A program made the translations under genes and the position numbers. A stretch of DNA of 59,790 nucleotides from Betaproteobacteria bacterium SG8_41 (GTDB taxonomy: Bacteria; Pseudomonadota; Gammaproteobacteria; Burkholderiales; SG8-41), in assembly GCA_001303585.1 (NCBI GenBank), contig LJTT01000026.1, forward strand, positions 1 through 59,790. Direction: 5' to 3'. Below the pieces are notes generated by a model, which was not told where the DNA came from, did no database searches, and saw only the letters and a program-made list of their open reading frames with translations. Below are positions 30,544-41,556 of the stretch, piece by piece; positions within the stretch are counted from its first letter, which is position 1; every line of letters begins with the position of its first letter.

Positions 30544-32046
30544 GTGGAATTTAGCATAAAAAGCGGTGCGCCGCAGTCCGCCCGCAACGGTTGTCTGGTG
30601 GTGGGTGTGTTCGAGCCGCGGAAGCTCTCCCGCCCGGGCGCAGCTCTCGACCGCGCCGCGAAAGGGTATCTCAGCGCCGTCCTGCGACGCGGCGACCTGC
30701 AGGGCAAGCTCGGCACGACCTTGTTTCTACACAACGTTCCGGGCGCCGCGGCTGACCGCGTGCTGCTGGTAGGACTGGGGCGCGAAGCGGAGTTCAGCGA
30801 GAAGAACTTCCGCAGCGCCGTGGCGGCCGCCATCCGCGCCCTGGGCACGTCCGGAGCCGAGGAAGCCTCATTGCATCTCACGGAGCTGGCTGTCGGCAAA
30901 CGCGATGCCGCATGGAAGGTGGCGCATGCCGTCATGGTTGCGCGCGACTCCACCTATCGCTTCAGCCGCATGAAGAGCAAGCAGGAGGAAAATGACACCA
31001 CCTTGCGCCGGCTTGTATTGAGCGTCAGCGATCGCACGGCCGAGCGGCGCGCCGCGGCGGGGCTCGAGCAGGGGCTCGCGGTAGCCCATGGCGTCGCGCT
31101 CGCACGGGACCTGGGTAACCTGCCGCCTAACGTATGCACTCCCGCCCACCTCGCGGACCAGGCGCGCGAGCTGGCGAAGCGCTACCGCATGAAGATCGAG
31201 GTGCTGGAGCGCGCCGACATGGAGCGGCTCGGCATGGGAGCATTGCTTTCCGTGGCGCGCGGCAGTGCGCAACCGCCCAAGTTCATCACGCTCGAACACC
31301 GCGGCGGGCCCAAGACCGCGCGCCCGGTAGCCCTCGTCGGAAAAGGCATCACCTTCGACACGGGAGGCATTTCGCTCAAACCCCCTGCCGACATGGACCA
31401 CATGAAATTCGACATGTGCGGCGCGGCAAGCGTTCTGGGAACGATGAAGGCGGTCGGCGAAATGCGCCTCCCGGTGAACGTGGTCGCCGTCATCCCGACC
31501 ACAGAGAACATGCCCGGCGGCCGCGCCACCAGGCCTGGCGATATCGTGAAGAGCCTCTCCGGGCAGACCGTCGAAATCCTCAACACCGATGCGGAGGGCC
31601 GGCTCATCCTGTGCGATGCGCTAACCTATGTCGAGCGCTTCAAGCCAGCAGCGGTGATCGATATCGCGACGCTTACCGGCGCCTGCGTGGTCGCGCTGGG
31701 CCACGTCGCCACCGGCCTCTTCGCGAACGACGACGCCCTCGCCGGCGGCGTGCTGGAAGCCGGCGCAACCGCGCACGATCGCGCCTGGCACCTGCCGTTG
31801 TGGGAAGATTACCAGGAGCAGCTCTCCAGCAATTTTGCCGATTTTGCAAACGTCGGGGGACGCGCGGCGGGCGCCGTGACGGCCGCATGCTTTCTGGCTC
31901 GATTCACCAAGACCTTCAAGTGGGCGCACCTAGACATCGCGGGCACAGCCTGGAAGAGCGGCAAGGAGAAAGGCGCCACCGGCCGCCCGGTGCCGCTGCT
32001 GACGCAGTTTCTCATCAACCGCGCCCACGGCGCTCGCAAATCGTGA
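30544..32046 (+). CDS. pepA: Leucyl aminopeptidase (M17, two-zinc)
   Basis: Cytosolic metallo-aminopeptidase that in E. coli also binds DNA in Xer recombination and carAB control. The metal and catalytic residues lie in GKGITFDTGGISLKPPADMD, MKFDMCGAASVLG and the signature NTDAEGRLILCDAL. The length of 500 aa is normal (503 in E. coli). It starts at GTG 30544 (MEFSIKSGAPQSARNGCLVV). The stop codon lies in a TCGTGAG heptamer pair. Followed by holC and valS, the conserved pepA-holC-valS order. Confidence 0.96.
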   Translation: MEFSIKSGAPQSARNGCLVVGVFEPRKLSRPGAALDRAAKGYLSAVLRRGDLQGKLGTTLFLHNVPGAAADRVLLVGLGREAEFSEKNFRSAVAAAIRALGTSGAEEASLHLTELAVGKRDAAWKVAHAVMVARDSTYRFSRMKSKQEENDTTLRRLVLSVSDRTAERRAAAGLEQGLAVAHGVALARDLGNLPPNVCTPAHLADQARELAKRYRMKIEVLERADMERLGMGALLSVARGSAQPPKFITLEHRGGPKTARPVALVGKGITFDTGGISLKPPADMDHMKFDMCGAASVLGTMKAVGEMRLPVNVVAVIPTTENMPGGRATRPGDIVKSLSGQTVEILNTDAEGRLILCDALTYVERFKPAAVIDIATLTGACVVALGHVATGLFANDDALAGGVLEAGATAHDRAWHLPLWEDYQEQLSSNFADFANVGGRAAGAVTAACFLARFTKTFKWAHLDIAGTAWKSGKEKGATGRPVPLLTQFLINRAHGARKS

Positions 32047-32054
32047 GTCGTGAG
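32041..32054. repeat. Heptamer pair TCGTGAG x2
   Basis: Two perfect 7-bp units spanning the pepA stop codon. Confidence 0.5.
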
Positions 32055-32097
32055 CGCTAGATCGTTCGTGGATGCGCGAAAGCGCGTCACGATGTAG

Positions 32098-32111
32098 GAT
32101 TTACGATTTAC
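32098..32111. repeat. Heptamer pair GATTTAC x2
   Basis: Two perfect 7-bp units immediately before the holC start codon (32117). Confidence 0.5.
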
Positions 32112-32116
32112 GGCAA

Positions 32117-32548
32117 ATGACGCAGATCGATTTCTACACTCACGTCTCCGACAGGCTGCGCACGGCGTGCGTTCTTTCCTCTAAGGCCTTCGCCCGCGGG
32201 CTCAAGGTCACAGTCTTTTGCGCCGATGCCGGGACCGCACAGCGCTTCGACCGGATGCTCTGGACGACACCCGCCATTGGGTTCGTTCCACACTGCGCGC
32301 CGGACGACCCGCTCGCCGCGATGACGCCCGTCATCGTCGACTATCACGGCGAGAATCTGCTCAATGACGACGTGCTGCTCAACCTGCATCCGGAGCGGCC
32401 TCCGTTTTTCAGCCGGTTCCAGCGGCTCGTGGAGATCGTCGGCCTGGAAGAGGCTGATCGGGCGCAGGCGCGTCAACGCTTTCGCTTCTACCGCGACCGC
32501 GGCTACGAGATTCGCACGCACGACTTGAGCAAGACCCAGAACCCATGA
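32117..32548 (+). CDS. holC: DNA polymerase III chi subunit
   Basis: Clamp-loader accessory protein linking the psi subunit to [23 protein letters not shown], the [12 protein letters not shown] block and the C-terminal [15 protein letters not shown] match the chi family. The start ATG 32117 gives 143 aa (E. coli 147); an earlier in-frame start would read through the repeat. Located between pepA and valS as expected. Confidence 0.92.
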   Translation: MTQIDFYTHVSDRLRTACVLSSKAFARGLKVTVFCADAGTAQRFDRMLWTTPAIGFVPHCAPDDPLAAMTPVIVDYHGENLLNDDVLLNLHPERPPFFSRFQRLVEIVGLEEADRAQARQRFRFYRDRGYEIRTHDLSKTQNP

Positions 32549-32609
32549 TTCGCGAACGCTCAACCGCGCCCAGAAAAGCCTCCGCGGGAATTGCGGCTGC
32601 TATTGTGCG

Positions 32610-32658
32610 CTCACCGTCTGCCGTCGACCGGCTACTGTTTACCGTTTGCCGCTCACCG
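32610..32658. repeat. Degenerate heptamer repeat, 7 units
   Basis: CTCACCG, TCTGCCG, TCGACCG, GCTACTG, TTTACCG, TTTGCCG, CTCACCG. Six of the seven end in CCG. It fills the holC-valS spacer directly before the ATG at 32664. Confidence 0.75.
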
Positions 32659-32663
32659 AGCTG

Positions 32664-33278
32664 ATGGCCGACGACACACCCCGCAAAGACGACGGCGACG
32701 AGCTCCTGGAACGCGCCGACGCCCTGCTTGCGCGGCACCGCGGCGCAAACATCACGCAGAGCGCGCCGGCAACATCCGAGATGGCGACGCCCCCGCAGGC
32801 CGGCGATATGGGCGAGACAGCCGACGTCCCGACGCTCACGGAGATCGTCATCGAGGATCCTCCGGTCATGGGGCGACCGGGCGTGGCGCCGGCCGTCGCG
32901 CAGCCGCCAGCCGGGCCGTCACCGGAGGCGACGGAAGTCATGTCGCGCGTGCAGGTGCAAAATCTTGAGCACAGCGTCTACCAGAAACTCAAGCGCGAGC
33001 TCGACGAGCGGATCGTGGAAGTGATGCGGGAGCGCGTCATGCCCGATATCGGTGGCGCGCTTGATCAGGCTCTGCAGAAAGTCACGCAGAACATGAAGAC
33101 CGACATCAACCACATGGTGCGCGCCTCGATCGAGGAGACGCTGCGCGCCCAGCTGCAGACTTTGCGTCTGACGCTCGACGACAAGGACGCCGGCGAGAAA
33201 GCGCCTGCGCCGGAAGCCGCGCCGCCTGCGTCCGGTATAATTCCGGCTTTCCCCGAAAGCGTCCCCCTTCCACCCGAA
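32664..33278 (+). CDS. holC-valS intergenic protein (DUF2486-like), open into valS
   Basis: About 205 codons, starting at ATG 32664 ([20 protein letters not shown]). An acidic, Pro/Ala-rich N-terminal half is followed by an amphipathic helical half ([60 protein letters not shown]). A gene of this kind between holC and valS is usual in Betaproteobacteria (in Burkholderia annotated DUF2486); I assign the family by position and general look, not by a firm motif. There is no stop codon before valS: the frame runs in phase into MELAKSFEP, so it may be a true N-terminal extension of ValS. Confidence 0.55.
33236..33241 (+). promoter_or_regulatory. Possible internal -10 (TATAAT) of valS
   Basis: A perfect TATAAT inside the palindrome CCGG-TATAATT-CCGG lies 38 bp before the conserved ValS Met. 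No -35 is recognisable. It supports independent transcription of valS from within the upstream frame. Confidence 0.4.
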
Positions 33279-36188
<2,910 letters not shown>

Positions 36189-36192
36189 TGCC

Positions 36193-36792
36193 TTGGACGC
36201 GGTCTCGACACTGGCACTGATCGCGGGGCTCGGTTGGGCCAGCGGTGTGCGGCTCTACGCGGTCCTTTTCTTTCTTGGCGTACTTCATCACGCCGCTATC
36301 ATCGAGCTGCCGCCGCATCTCGAACTGCTCGCGCATCCTGCGGTGATGGTCGTCTCGGGGCTGCTCTTCATCACCGAATTCTTCGCGGACAAGATTCCAG
36401 GTTTCGATTCGATCTGGGACGCCGTGCACACCTTCATCCGTATTCCGGGGGGCGCGTTGCTTGCTGCCGCGGCCGTCACTCAGGGAGACCAGGGCCTTGC
36501 GCTCGCGGCGGGGCTTCTGGGAGGCGTGTTCGCCGCGGGAGCGCATTTCACGAAATCAGGCGGGCGCGTGCTCATCAACGCCTCGCCAGAACCCTTCAGC
36601 AACTGGGCGGCGTCGTTCGGTGAAGATGCTCTGGCGTTCGGCGTAATCTGGTCCGCGTTCAAGTACCCTCTTCTGCTGCTAATCGGCCTCGCACTCTTCA
36701 TCATCGCCGTCGTGCTGCTCGCGCCCCGGCTGATAAAAGGGGTCCGAAAAGTCTTTACCGCCATCCGCCGCGCGCTCGGTCATCCCGCCTGA
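36193..36792 (+). CDS. DUF4126 family membrane protein
   Basis: A 199-aa protein with about five hydrophobic segments (LALIAGLGWASGVRLYAVLF, VMVVSGLLFITEFFADKIPG, GALLAAAAVTQGDQGLALAA, FSNWAASFGEDALAFG, LLLLIGLALFIIAVVLLAPR). GLGWASGVRLYAV and the ADKIPGFDSIWDAVHTFIR block are characteristic of DUF4126. It starts at TTG 36193, 4 nt after the valS stop, so it is probably coupled. Function unknown. Confidence 0.82.
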   Translation: MDAVSTLALIAGLGWASGVRLYAVLFFLGVLHHAAIIELPPHLELLAHPAVMVVSGLLFITEFFADKIPGFDSIWDAVHTFIRIPGGALLAAAAVTQGDQGLALAAGLLGGVFAAGAHFTKSGGRVLINASPEPFSNWAASFGEDALAFGVIWSAFKYPLLLLIGLALFIIAVVLLAPRLIKGVRKVFTAIRRALGHPA

Positions 36793-36809
36793 CCGCGCGT
36801 AACCCGGAA

Positions 36810-36977
36810 TCAGAAATACCGGTCACCCGCAGCCAGACGCGAGCCAACGCGGGCGGAACCGGCTACCCGCTTGCCATTTTCGATCTGAATGATGCCGTGT
36901 TCATCGGCGTTCATCCCGTTCCAATGTCCATCATCCAGGCGCGTCGCGGACCAGCAATAATGAGGACTCCGCGGAGG
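36810..36977 (-). pseudogene. Short coding-like remnant, unknown
   Basis: A minus-strand frame of about 55 codons ends at TGA 36810 with a natural-looking composition (CWSATRLDDGHWNGMNADEH, IENGKRVAGSARVGSRLAAG). It is preceded by ATG at 36992 plus three codons and an in-frame TGA (36978-36980). It may be a small gene broken by a stop or simply chance. The surrounding spacer (36793-37012) holds nothing else. Confidence 0.25.
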
Positions 36978-37012
36978 TCACTGGGGATTCATCGGCGGTT
37001 GCCTCAATCTGT

Positions 37013-37513
37013 CTAGAACTCGACGCTGTCCTTGATCGCCGCAATGCCCGCGTTGCCGCACACATCATCGAGGTCGCCGCCAGGCGCCCCCGACACGCCG
37101 ATGCCGCCGAGTATCGCGCCGCCGCCCTGGATCATGAGACCTCCGCCCACTGATGCAACCCGGGGCCGGTGCCGCACGCCGCTCGAGGGCTGGCCCGGCG
37201 CGGTAATCTGCGCGAGATCAGTGGTATTGGTACGAAAGCTCACCGCCGTCCAGGCCTTGTCGACCGCCATGCGCGGCGTGTGCGGCCCCGCAAAACGATC
37301 GCGCAGCAGCACCTGCGTAACACCACCGCGGTCCACCACCGCCACCGCAACCTGGTAGCCGGAGTCACGACAGCTCTTCAACGCCGCCTGCGCCGCCTTG
37401 AGTGCCGTCTCGGGCGTCATGAGACGGATCGAGTAGGTCGCGTCCTGAGCGCTGGCGGCCTGCACGAGCGACGCCAGTGCCAATGCAACAATCATCAACG
37501 AAAGTTGTTTCAT
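37013..37513 (-). CDS. GlcG/HbpS (DUF336) family periplasmic protein
   Basis: A 166-aa protein with a signal peptide (MKQLSLMIVALALASLVQAASA). The GlcG/HbpS fold follows: ETALKAAQAALKSCRDSGYQ, VAVVDRGGVTQVLLRDRFAG, PRMAVDKAWTAVSFRTNTTD, and the glycine-rich GGGAILGGIGVSGAPGGDLD. HbpS binds heme, while other members act in glycolate metabolism; the export signal here suggests a small-molecule or heme-binding role in the periplasm. The start overlaps the stop of the upstream lipoprotein by 4 nt, indicating an operon. Confidence 0.85.
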   Translation of the reverse strand: MKQLSLMIVALALASLVQAASAQDATYSIRLMTPETALKAAQAALKSCRDSGYQVAVAVVDRGGVTQVLLRDRFAGPHTPRMAVDKAWTAVSFRTNTTDLAQITAPGQPSSGVRHRPRVASVGGGLMIQGGGAILGGIGVSGAPGGDLDDVCGNAGIAAIKDSVEF

Positions 37514-37698
37514 TTGGCCTCCTTTTCTGAACGTTTGAGACGATCCGCGGTCGCCTGGTCGATAACGGCCTCGGTTTGCTTCGCCTTCTGCATTGCCTCG
37601 CGCTGGCTCTTGAGGGGGTCGGGGGGCGGCGCTCTGGATCCGCTGTCACACGCCGCAGCCAGCAAGCATAGGAGCAAAATCAGACCGGCTCTTCGCAT
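37510..37698 (-). CDS. Small lipoprotein
   Basis: A 62-aa protein starting at ATG 37698 with an excellent ribosome site (AAGGAGG). The signal peptide ends in a lipobox LLAAAC (Cys about residue 19). A short mature part follows with SQREAMQKAKQTEAVIDQAT, predicted helical. The stop overlaps the GlcG/HbpS start (AAATGA). Similar small lipoproteins are usually unnamed. Localisation to a membrane by the lipid anchor is strong; function unknown. Confidence 0.8.
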   Translation of the reverse strand: MRRAGLILLLCLLAAACDSGSRAPPPDPLKSQREAMQKAKQTEAVIDQATADRLKRSEKEAK

Positions 37699-37807
37699 GT
37701 CGCCTCCTTGTCCAAGGACTCGGGAAAAACCGTCCAGCTGCGGCGCCGAACCGCATTGCTGCCTGCAGGAGCCGGTCTGACCGCGAGCACGCCACACAAG
37801 ACCGGGT

Positions 37808-38884
37808 TCATCGTTTGTGCGCCGCCACCGGCTGCCTGAGCGCGAGGCGCACAACATTGATGAAGTCATCCGGCGTTAGCGTGAGCGCGTCGTGCTCGCG
37901 CTCGCGGAAAAACGCTCGCACCTTGGCTTCGAGACGCTCAAGCGGCGTGTCCTCCAGCGTTGCTTCGAGTGCCACGAAGAGGCGCCGCGGGCCGGCGACG
38001 ATGTCGCCCGTGAACCGCACATGGCGCAGCGTTTGCGTGAGGAGGTCGAACGCGACGCTTGCGCCCAGCACCCCGCCTGCGAGTTCGCGCTCGGCCTCCA
38101 GAATCGGCAGCGCCGCCACGGGACCCGCTACAAGATGGACCCAGTCCGGGTGATCGATCCCGCGCAGCGCCGCCTCGAAGCGCTTGTGTTCGGAGAGCGT
38201 CAGCTCTCCCTCGCTGAATTCCACGCCAAACTCGCTTTCGAACGCTTCCGTGAGATAGCGTTTGACGAGCGCGCCGTCCGGCCTGCGGCCAAGCAGATCC
38301 TTCAGGCTCGCAACGTGCTCGCACACCGAGGCGATGGCGTTGTGCGAGATTTTTTCAGGCGGGATGCGCAGTGCACTCAGCATCTTCTCGGCATCGAATT
38401 CGAGAAGCAGCGTACCCTGAAAGAGCAGCGCGTCGCCGTCAAAAGCGCCGCCTGTGCCTGCAATCTTCCGCCCATCTACCTCGATGTCATTGCGGGGACG
38501 ATAACGCGCATCCACTCCCAGCGCGCTGATAGCCGTGGCGGCGGCATGGCACAGACGCCGCGAGATCGCCTGCATGTCGGCCGTGTCCAGGTCGCGCCGG
38601 TGGAGGTAGAGCTCCCATCCGAGCTGGCCTTCGTCGACGTACATTGCACCGCCGCCGGTGATGCGGCGCTGGACCGTGATCGCGCGCGCGTTGCAGTAAT
38701 CGAGGTTCAGCTCCTGCTCGGCGCTTTGGTGGTAGCCGAGCAGCGCGCATGGCGCGAAACGCAGAAAGCGCAGCGTGCTCGGGATCTCCTCGGCGTGGCG
38801 CGCTTCGAGGAGCGCGCGGTTGAGCGCGATGTTCTGCGCGGCGGGCCTCAAGCCAGTATCGATCACGCGCCACATCTCCGCCAT
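37808..38884 (-). CDS. lplA: Lipoate-protein ligase A family protein
   Basis: Attaches lipoate or octanoate to E2/GcvH-type lipoyl domains. The LplA/BPL fold shows RFAPCALLGYHQSAEQELNL, QRRITGGGAMYVDEGQLGWE (substrate-binding RRxTGGG loop) and DGRKIAGTGGAFDGDALLFQ with the catalytic Lys. The C-terminal accessory domain is present. It starts at ATG 38884 (MAEMWRVIDTGLRPA) after GAGGGA, giving 358 aa. In sulfur oxidisers special ligases lipoylate LbpA of the sHdr pathway, but no hdr or lbpA gene is in the window, so a normal role is equally likely. Confidence 0.85.
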   Translation of the reverse strand: MAEMWRVIDTGLRPAAQNIALNRALLEARHAEEIPSTLRFLRFAPCALLGYHQSAEQELNLDYCNARAITVQRRITGGGAMYVDEGQLGWELYLHRRDLDTADMQAISRRLCHAAATAISALGVDARYRPRNDIEVDGRKIAGTGGAFDGDALLFQGTLLLEFDAEKMLSALRIPPEKISHNAIASVCEHVASLKDLLGRRPDGALVKRYLTEAFESEFGVEFSEGELTLSEHKRFEAALRGIDHPDWVHLVAGPVAALPILEAERELAGGVLGASVAFDLLTQTLRHVRFTGDIVAGPRRLFVALEATLEDTPLERLEAKVRAFFREREHDALTLTPDDFINVVRLALRQPVAAHKR

Positions 38885-38921
38885 CGTTCCCTCATCGCCC
38901 CCGTTCTCCACGGCACGGCAG

Positions 38922-38952
38922 CGCAAAAAAAGAGGCCGGTACTCCCGGCCTT
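38922..38952 (-). terminator. Rho-independent terminator downstream of the FadL-type gene
   Basis: Minus strand stem AGGCCGG / CCGGCCT with a 5-nt loop followed by C and a run of seven T. It ends the FadL-family transcript and isolates it from lplA. Confidence 0.85.
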
Positions 38953-38988
38953 CAATTTATCATGCCCCGGCCAGGACCACGAGCCCGA

Positions 38989-40332
38989 TCACATGTTCCA
39001 GCCGTACGCGATGCCGATGGCGTCCTGGTGCATCTTGATGGTCTCGCTACCGGCGGGGACGCCGAAACTGTTGAAGAGCGAGGGGCCCGTCACCGAATTC
39101 TCGAACGCGTGCATGTAGAACATGGTCAACTCCCCGCCGCTCTTGGTCTTGTAAGTGAAACCGAGCGTCGCGTGATCCTGGATGACGCCGGGCGCGAGGA
39201 TATTGAAGGTCACGTCCTGGGCCTCGACGGGGTTGTTGTTACGGCTGTAGCCAGCGCGCAGCGTGACTTCGCTGTTGTACTGATACTCGAACCCGATCTT
39301 GTAGACGTTCACATTCTGCCAGCCAAATCCCGCACCGTTGGACCCGCCCAGGCATGCCGTTGAATCGGTGCCGCCGACCAAATTGCAGTTGACCACGGTG
39401 GCGCTCCGTCTGCCAACCGCCGGAATATCGTTATAGTTGATGCGCCGGTAATCGGCGAGGACTGTCAGCTTTGGTGTTGCCTTGAATGCGATCCCGACGC
39501 TGTAGGTTTCAGGCGCGTCGAAATCCCCCTGGTCGGCGAAGAGACCCTTGTACTTATCGAACTTCTGCATGTAGACCTTGGTCGAGTATGCGGCGCCGAC
39601 CGATACCGTGTCACTCAACCGCCCGAACCAGCCGATCCTCGCGCCATAACCCCACGCCGAGTCGTGGCCCTGGTTGGTGAGATTCGCGGGAGAATTCGAG
39701 AACCCGCTGAAGGCCTGCAAGCCGTCGGCGGAGAAACGCTGGTACCCAATGATAGGCGAGATGCCCAAGGAATGATCGGGCGCGAACTTGTAGGCAAGCG
39801 TCGGCGCGATGAAGAGCTGCATGAAGTCCACCCCGAGCTTGCCGTTGCCGCACAGCAGGTTGTACGGCCCTGGCGCGGGGTTGAAGCCTGTCCCCGGGCC
39901 GGTCGCAGGGCCGCATGCCGTGCCCGACGAAATCTGGCCGCCCGGATAGTCAGTGTTCATCCCGCCGTTCCCGTAAACGGAGATGCCGAGCGACATGTTA
40001 GCGTTGATCATTTTGTTATAGCCGAATTCCGGGATCAGGAAGTAATTGCTTTCGCTGTCGGCTCGCCCGTCGATGCCGGCGGCGCTCCCCGTGCGCGTGG
40101 AGTCGCGTCGCGGGCTGAACAGACTCGCCCCGAAATCGATCCGGTCGCCGACGAATACCATCGAGGCGGGATTGTTCGCGCCACCAAATGCGTCCGTCGC
40201 CATCCCGGTGCCGGTGCCCGCTCGGCCCTTGCTTTTGATCCCGTAGCCATCCGCGTAATAACCGTCGGTGGCGAGCGCCAAGCCCGGCGCACAGGCTGCG
40301 GCGAGCGCCGCGCAGATCGCAAGCGTTCTCAT
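38989..40332 (-). CDS. FadL/OmpP1/TodX family outer-membrane channel
   Basis: A beta-barrel porin for hydrophobic compounds. Signal peptide MRTLAICAALAAACAPGLAL, then the N-terminal hatch with the hallmark NPAS (GGANNPASMVFVGDRIDFGA). Alternating amphipathic strands follow, and the family ending comprises ATLGFTYKTKSGGELTMFYM and a C-terminal aromatic strand. Start ATG 40332 lies after a strong GGAGG; 447 aa. Members transport long-chain fatty acids or aromatic compounds. In sulfur oxidisers FadL-like porins next to sulfur genes have been proposed to handle hydrophobic sulfur, which remains speculation here. Confidence 0.88.
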   Translation of the reverse strand: MRTLAICAALAAACAPGLALATDGYYADGYGIKSKGRAGTGTGMATDAFGGANNPASMVFVGDRIDFGASLFSPRRDSTRTGSAAGIDGRADSESNYFLIPEFGYNKMINANMSLGISVYGNGGMNTDYPGGQISSGTACGPATGPGTGFNPAPGPYNLLCGNGKLGVDFMQLFIAPTLAYKFAPDHSLGISPIIGYQRFSADGLQAFSGFSNSPANLTNQGHDSAWGYGARIGWFGRLSDTVSVGAAYSTKVYMQKFDKYKGLFADQGDFDAPETYSVGIAFKATPKLTVLADYRRINYNDIPAVGRRSATVVNCNLVGGTDSTACLGGSNGAGFGWQNVNVYKIGFEYQYNSEVTLRAGYSRNNNPVEAQDVTFNILAPGVIQDHATLGFTYKTKSGGELTMFYMHAFENSVTGPSLFNSFGVPAGSETIKMHQDAIGIAYGWNM

Positions 40333-40358
40333 ATCCCCCCCTCCGCTTTGCAGCAACC

Positions 40359-40976
40359 CTAAATGAACAGGCTAACGTCGGCGTCCCGCGCCATCGGCAG
40401 GAACGTTGCCGCGCCCACGTACTCCTTGACCTCGGGAATGAAATCGCTGTGCGTGAAACCGAACAGGTCGACGGTCATCTGGCAGCCGATCAGATCGACA
40501 CCGGCCTCGATGCACAACTCCCGCAACTCCCCGACCGCGGCAACGCCTTTGTTCCGGATCGTCTGCTTCATGAGCGCGGTCGCAAGCGACTCGAACCCCG
40601 GCACGACGGCCTGCACGGCGTTCGGGATGTTCCAGTTGATGGCTTTGAACCAGTCAGGACCGAACGGCATCTTCATCGGCATGCCGGGGTTGCCGAGCGG
40701 GCTCACCTTGAGATCGCTGATGTCCTTCTTGAGAAGATTGAGCCCGTAGAAGGTGAAGAACACCGACACGTTCCAGCCGAGAGCGGCGGCCGTCGAGGCA
40801 AGGATAAAGGGCGGATACGCCCAGTCGAGGGTGCCCTTGGTCGCAATGATGGTCATCGAGGCCCCCTTCTTCTCGCGCAGCTCCGCGAGTTTCTCCTCGA
40901 GCTTCTGCGGCAGGATTTCGTCGAGCCGGCGCCGGATCAGTTCATCGAGCAATGCGGTGTCCGGGGTCATACCCAT
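40359..40976 (-). CDS. dsrE2: DsrE2-type sulfurtransferase (DsrE/DsrF-like)
   Basis: A 205-aa DsrE-superfamily protein thought to work with TusA in cytoplasmic sulfur trafficking. The N-terminal segment is helical and charged (DELIRRRLDEILPQKLEEKL). The DsrE fold begins at SMTIIATKGTLDWAYPPFIL, with hydrophobic segments PPFILASTAAALGWNVSVFF typical of membrane-associated DsrE2. The active Cys is in GVDLIGCQMTVDLFGF. The start ATG 40976 lies inside the end of tusA (35-nt overlap) with AGGAG 8 nt upstream. The tusA-dsrE2 pair is a marker of sulfur oxidisers. Confidence 0.86.
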   Translation of the reverse strand: MGMTPDTALLDELIRRRLDEILPQKLEEKLAELREKKGASMTIIATKGTLDWAYPPFILASTAAALGWNVSVFFTFYGLNLLKKDISDLKVSPLGNPGMPMKMPFGPDWFKAINWNIPNAVQAVVPGFESLATALMKQTIRNKGVAAVGELRELCIEAGVDLIGCQMTVDLFGFTHSDFIPEVKEYVGAATFLPMARDADVSLFI

Positions 40977-41202
40977 CGGGATGCTCCTGTTTGAGGCGTT
41001 TGACAACAAATTTGAAGATGTTGCCTTCCTGGCTCGAAACAACCAACTCGTTCCCGGTCGAGCGACAGAATCCCTCGAAGTCTTTGACGGCGCCCGGATC
41101 GGTGGCGCAGATCTCGAGCAGCCCAGCCGTCCGTACGCCCTGTAAGGCCTTCTTCGTCTCGCGAATCGGCAGGGGGCAATTCAGGCCCTCCGCGTCGAGC
41201 AC
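40942..41202 (-). CDS. tusA: Sulfur carrier protein TusA
   Basis: Small persulfide carrier. The family signature with the active Cys9 is MLDAEGLNCPLPIRETKKAL, and the C-terminal half shows GLLEICATDPGAVKDFEGFC. It starts at GTG 41202; 86 aa. In Dsr-type oxidisers TusA delivers sulfur to DsrEFH. It sits behind a promoter whose -10 is covered by a palindrome, beside a truncated ArsR-type regulator, and overlaps dsrE2. Confidence 0.93.
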   Translation of the reverse strand: MLDAEGLNCPLPIRETKKALQGVRTAGLLEICATDPGAVKDFEGFCRSTGNELVVSSQEGNIFKFVVKRLKQEHPDGYDPGHRIAR

Positions 41203-41289
41203 CGGTCATTGGCTCCCCCTCATCGAGTCGAAACAGCGGGTGATCGCTCCCTCCTGCCCGTGCGCCACCCCGAACATTAGCTATTTTTA

Positions 41290-41304
41290 ATATTGCGGGA
41301 ATAT
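41290..41304. promoter_or_regulatory. Palindromic operator over the tusA -10
   Basis: Perfect 5-5-5 inverted repeat ATATT-GCGGG-AATAT. It overlaps the -10 of the tusA promoter, the usual place for an ArsR-class repressor site. The truncated ArsR-like gene begins about 250 bp away. Confidence 0.55.
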
Positions 41305-41329
41305 GGAACTGCCATCCGGCCCTTGTCAA
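41300..41329 (-). promoter_or_regulatory. Promoter of tusA-dsrE2
   Basis: Minus strand TTGACA (41324-41329), 18-bp spacer, CATATT (41300-41305), about 90 bp before the tusA GTG. The remaining sequence between 41330 and 41556 holds no gene I can support. Confidence 0.6.
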
Positions 41330-41556
41330 GCGGAATCGCACTTCTCCATGCAGCAGGCAGTGGCCGGCCTGCCGCAGGTGCAGCTCGGGCTGGCGGGCGG
41401 GTCCCGTTGCCCGTCGCGGCCCTTTTGCCTGGAATCGCCGTGACCTTCGCGCCCGCGAACCCCGCCGACCGAGCCCGCCGTTGCCGCTGCGCGTGGCATG
41501 CAACTAGCACTGATCGGGCCACTACTCTGATCAATTTTTTTCGAGAAAGCTTCCGC

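Noticed and set aside
36978-36980. In-frame TGA as a selenocysteine codon in the small frame at 36810-36992
   Set aside because: No SECIS-like hairpin and no known selenoprotein family similarity.
41293-41556. N-terminal 88 codons of the plus-strand frame leading into the ArsR remnant
   Set aside because: Ala/Gly/Arg-rich without similarity; it overlaps the tusA promoter and operator.
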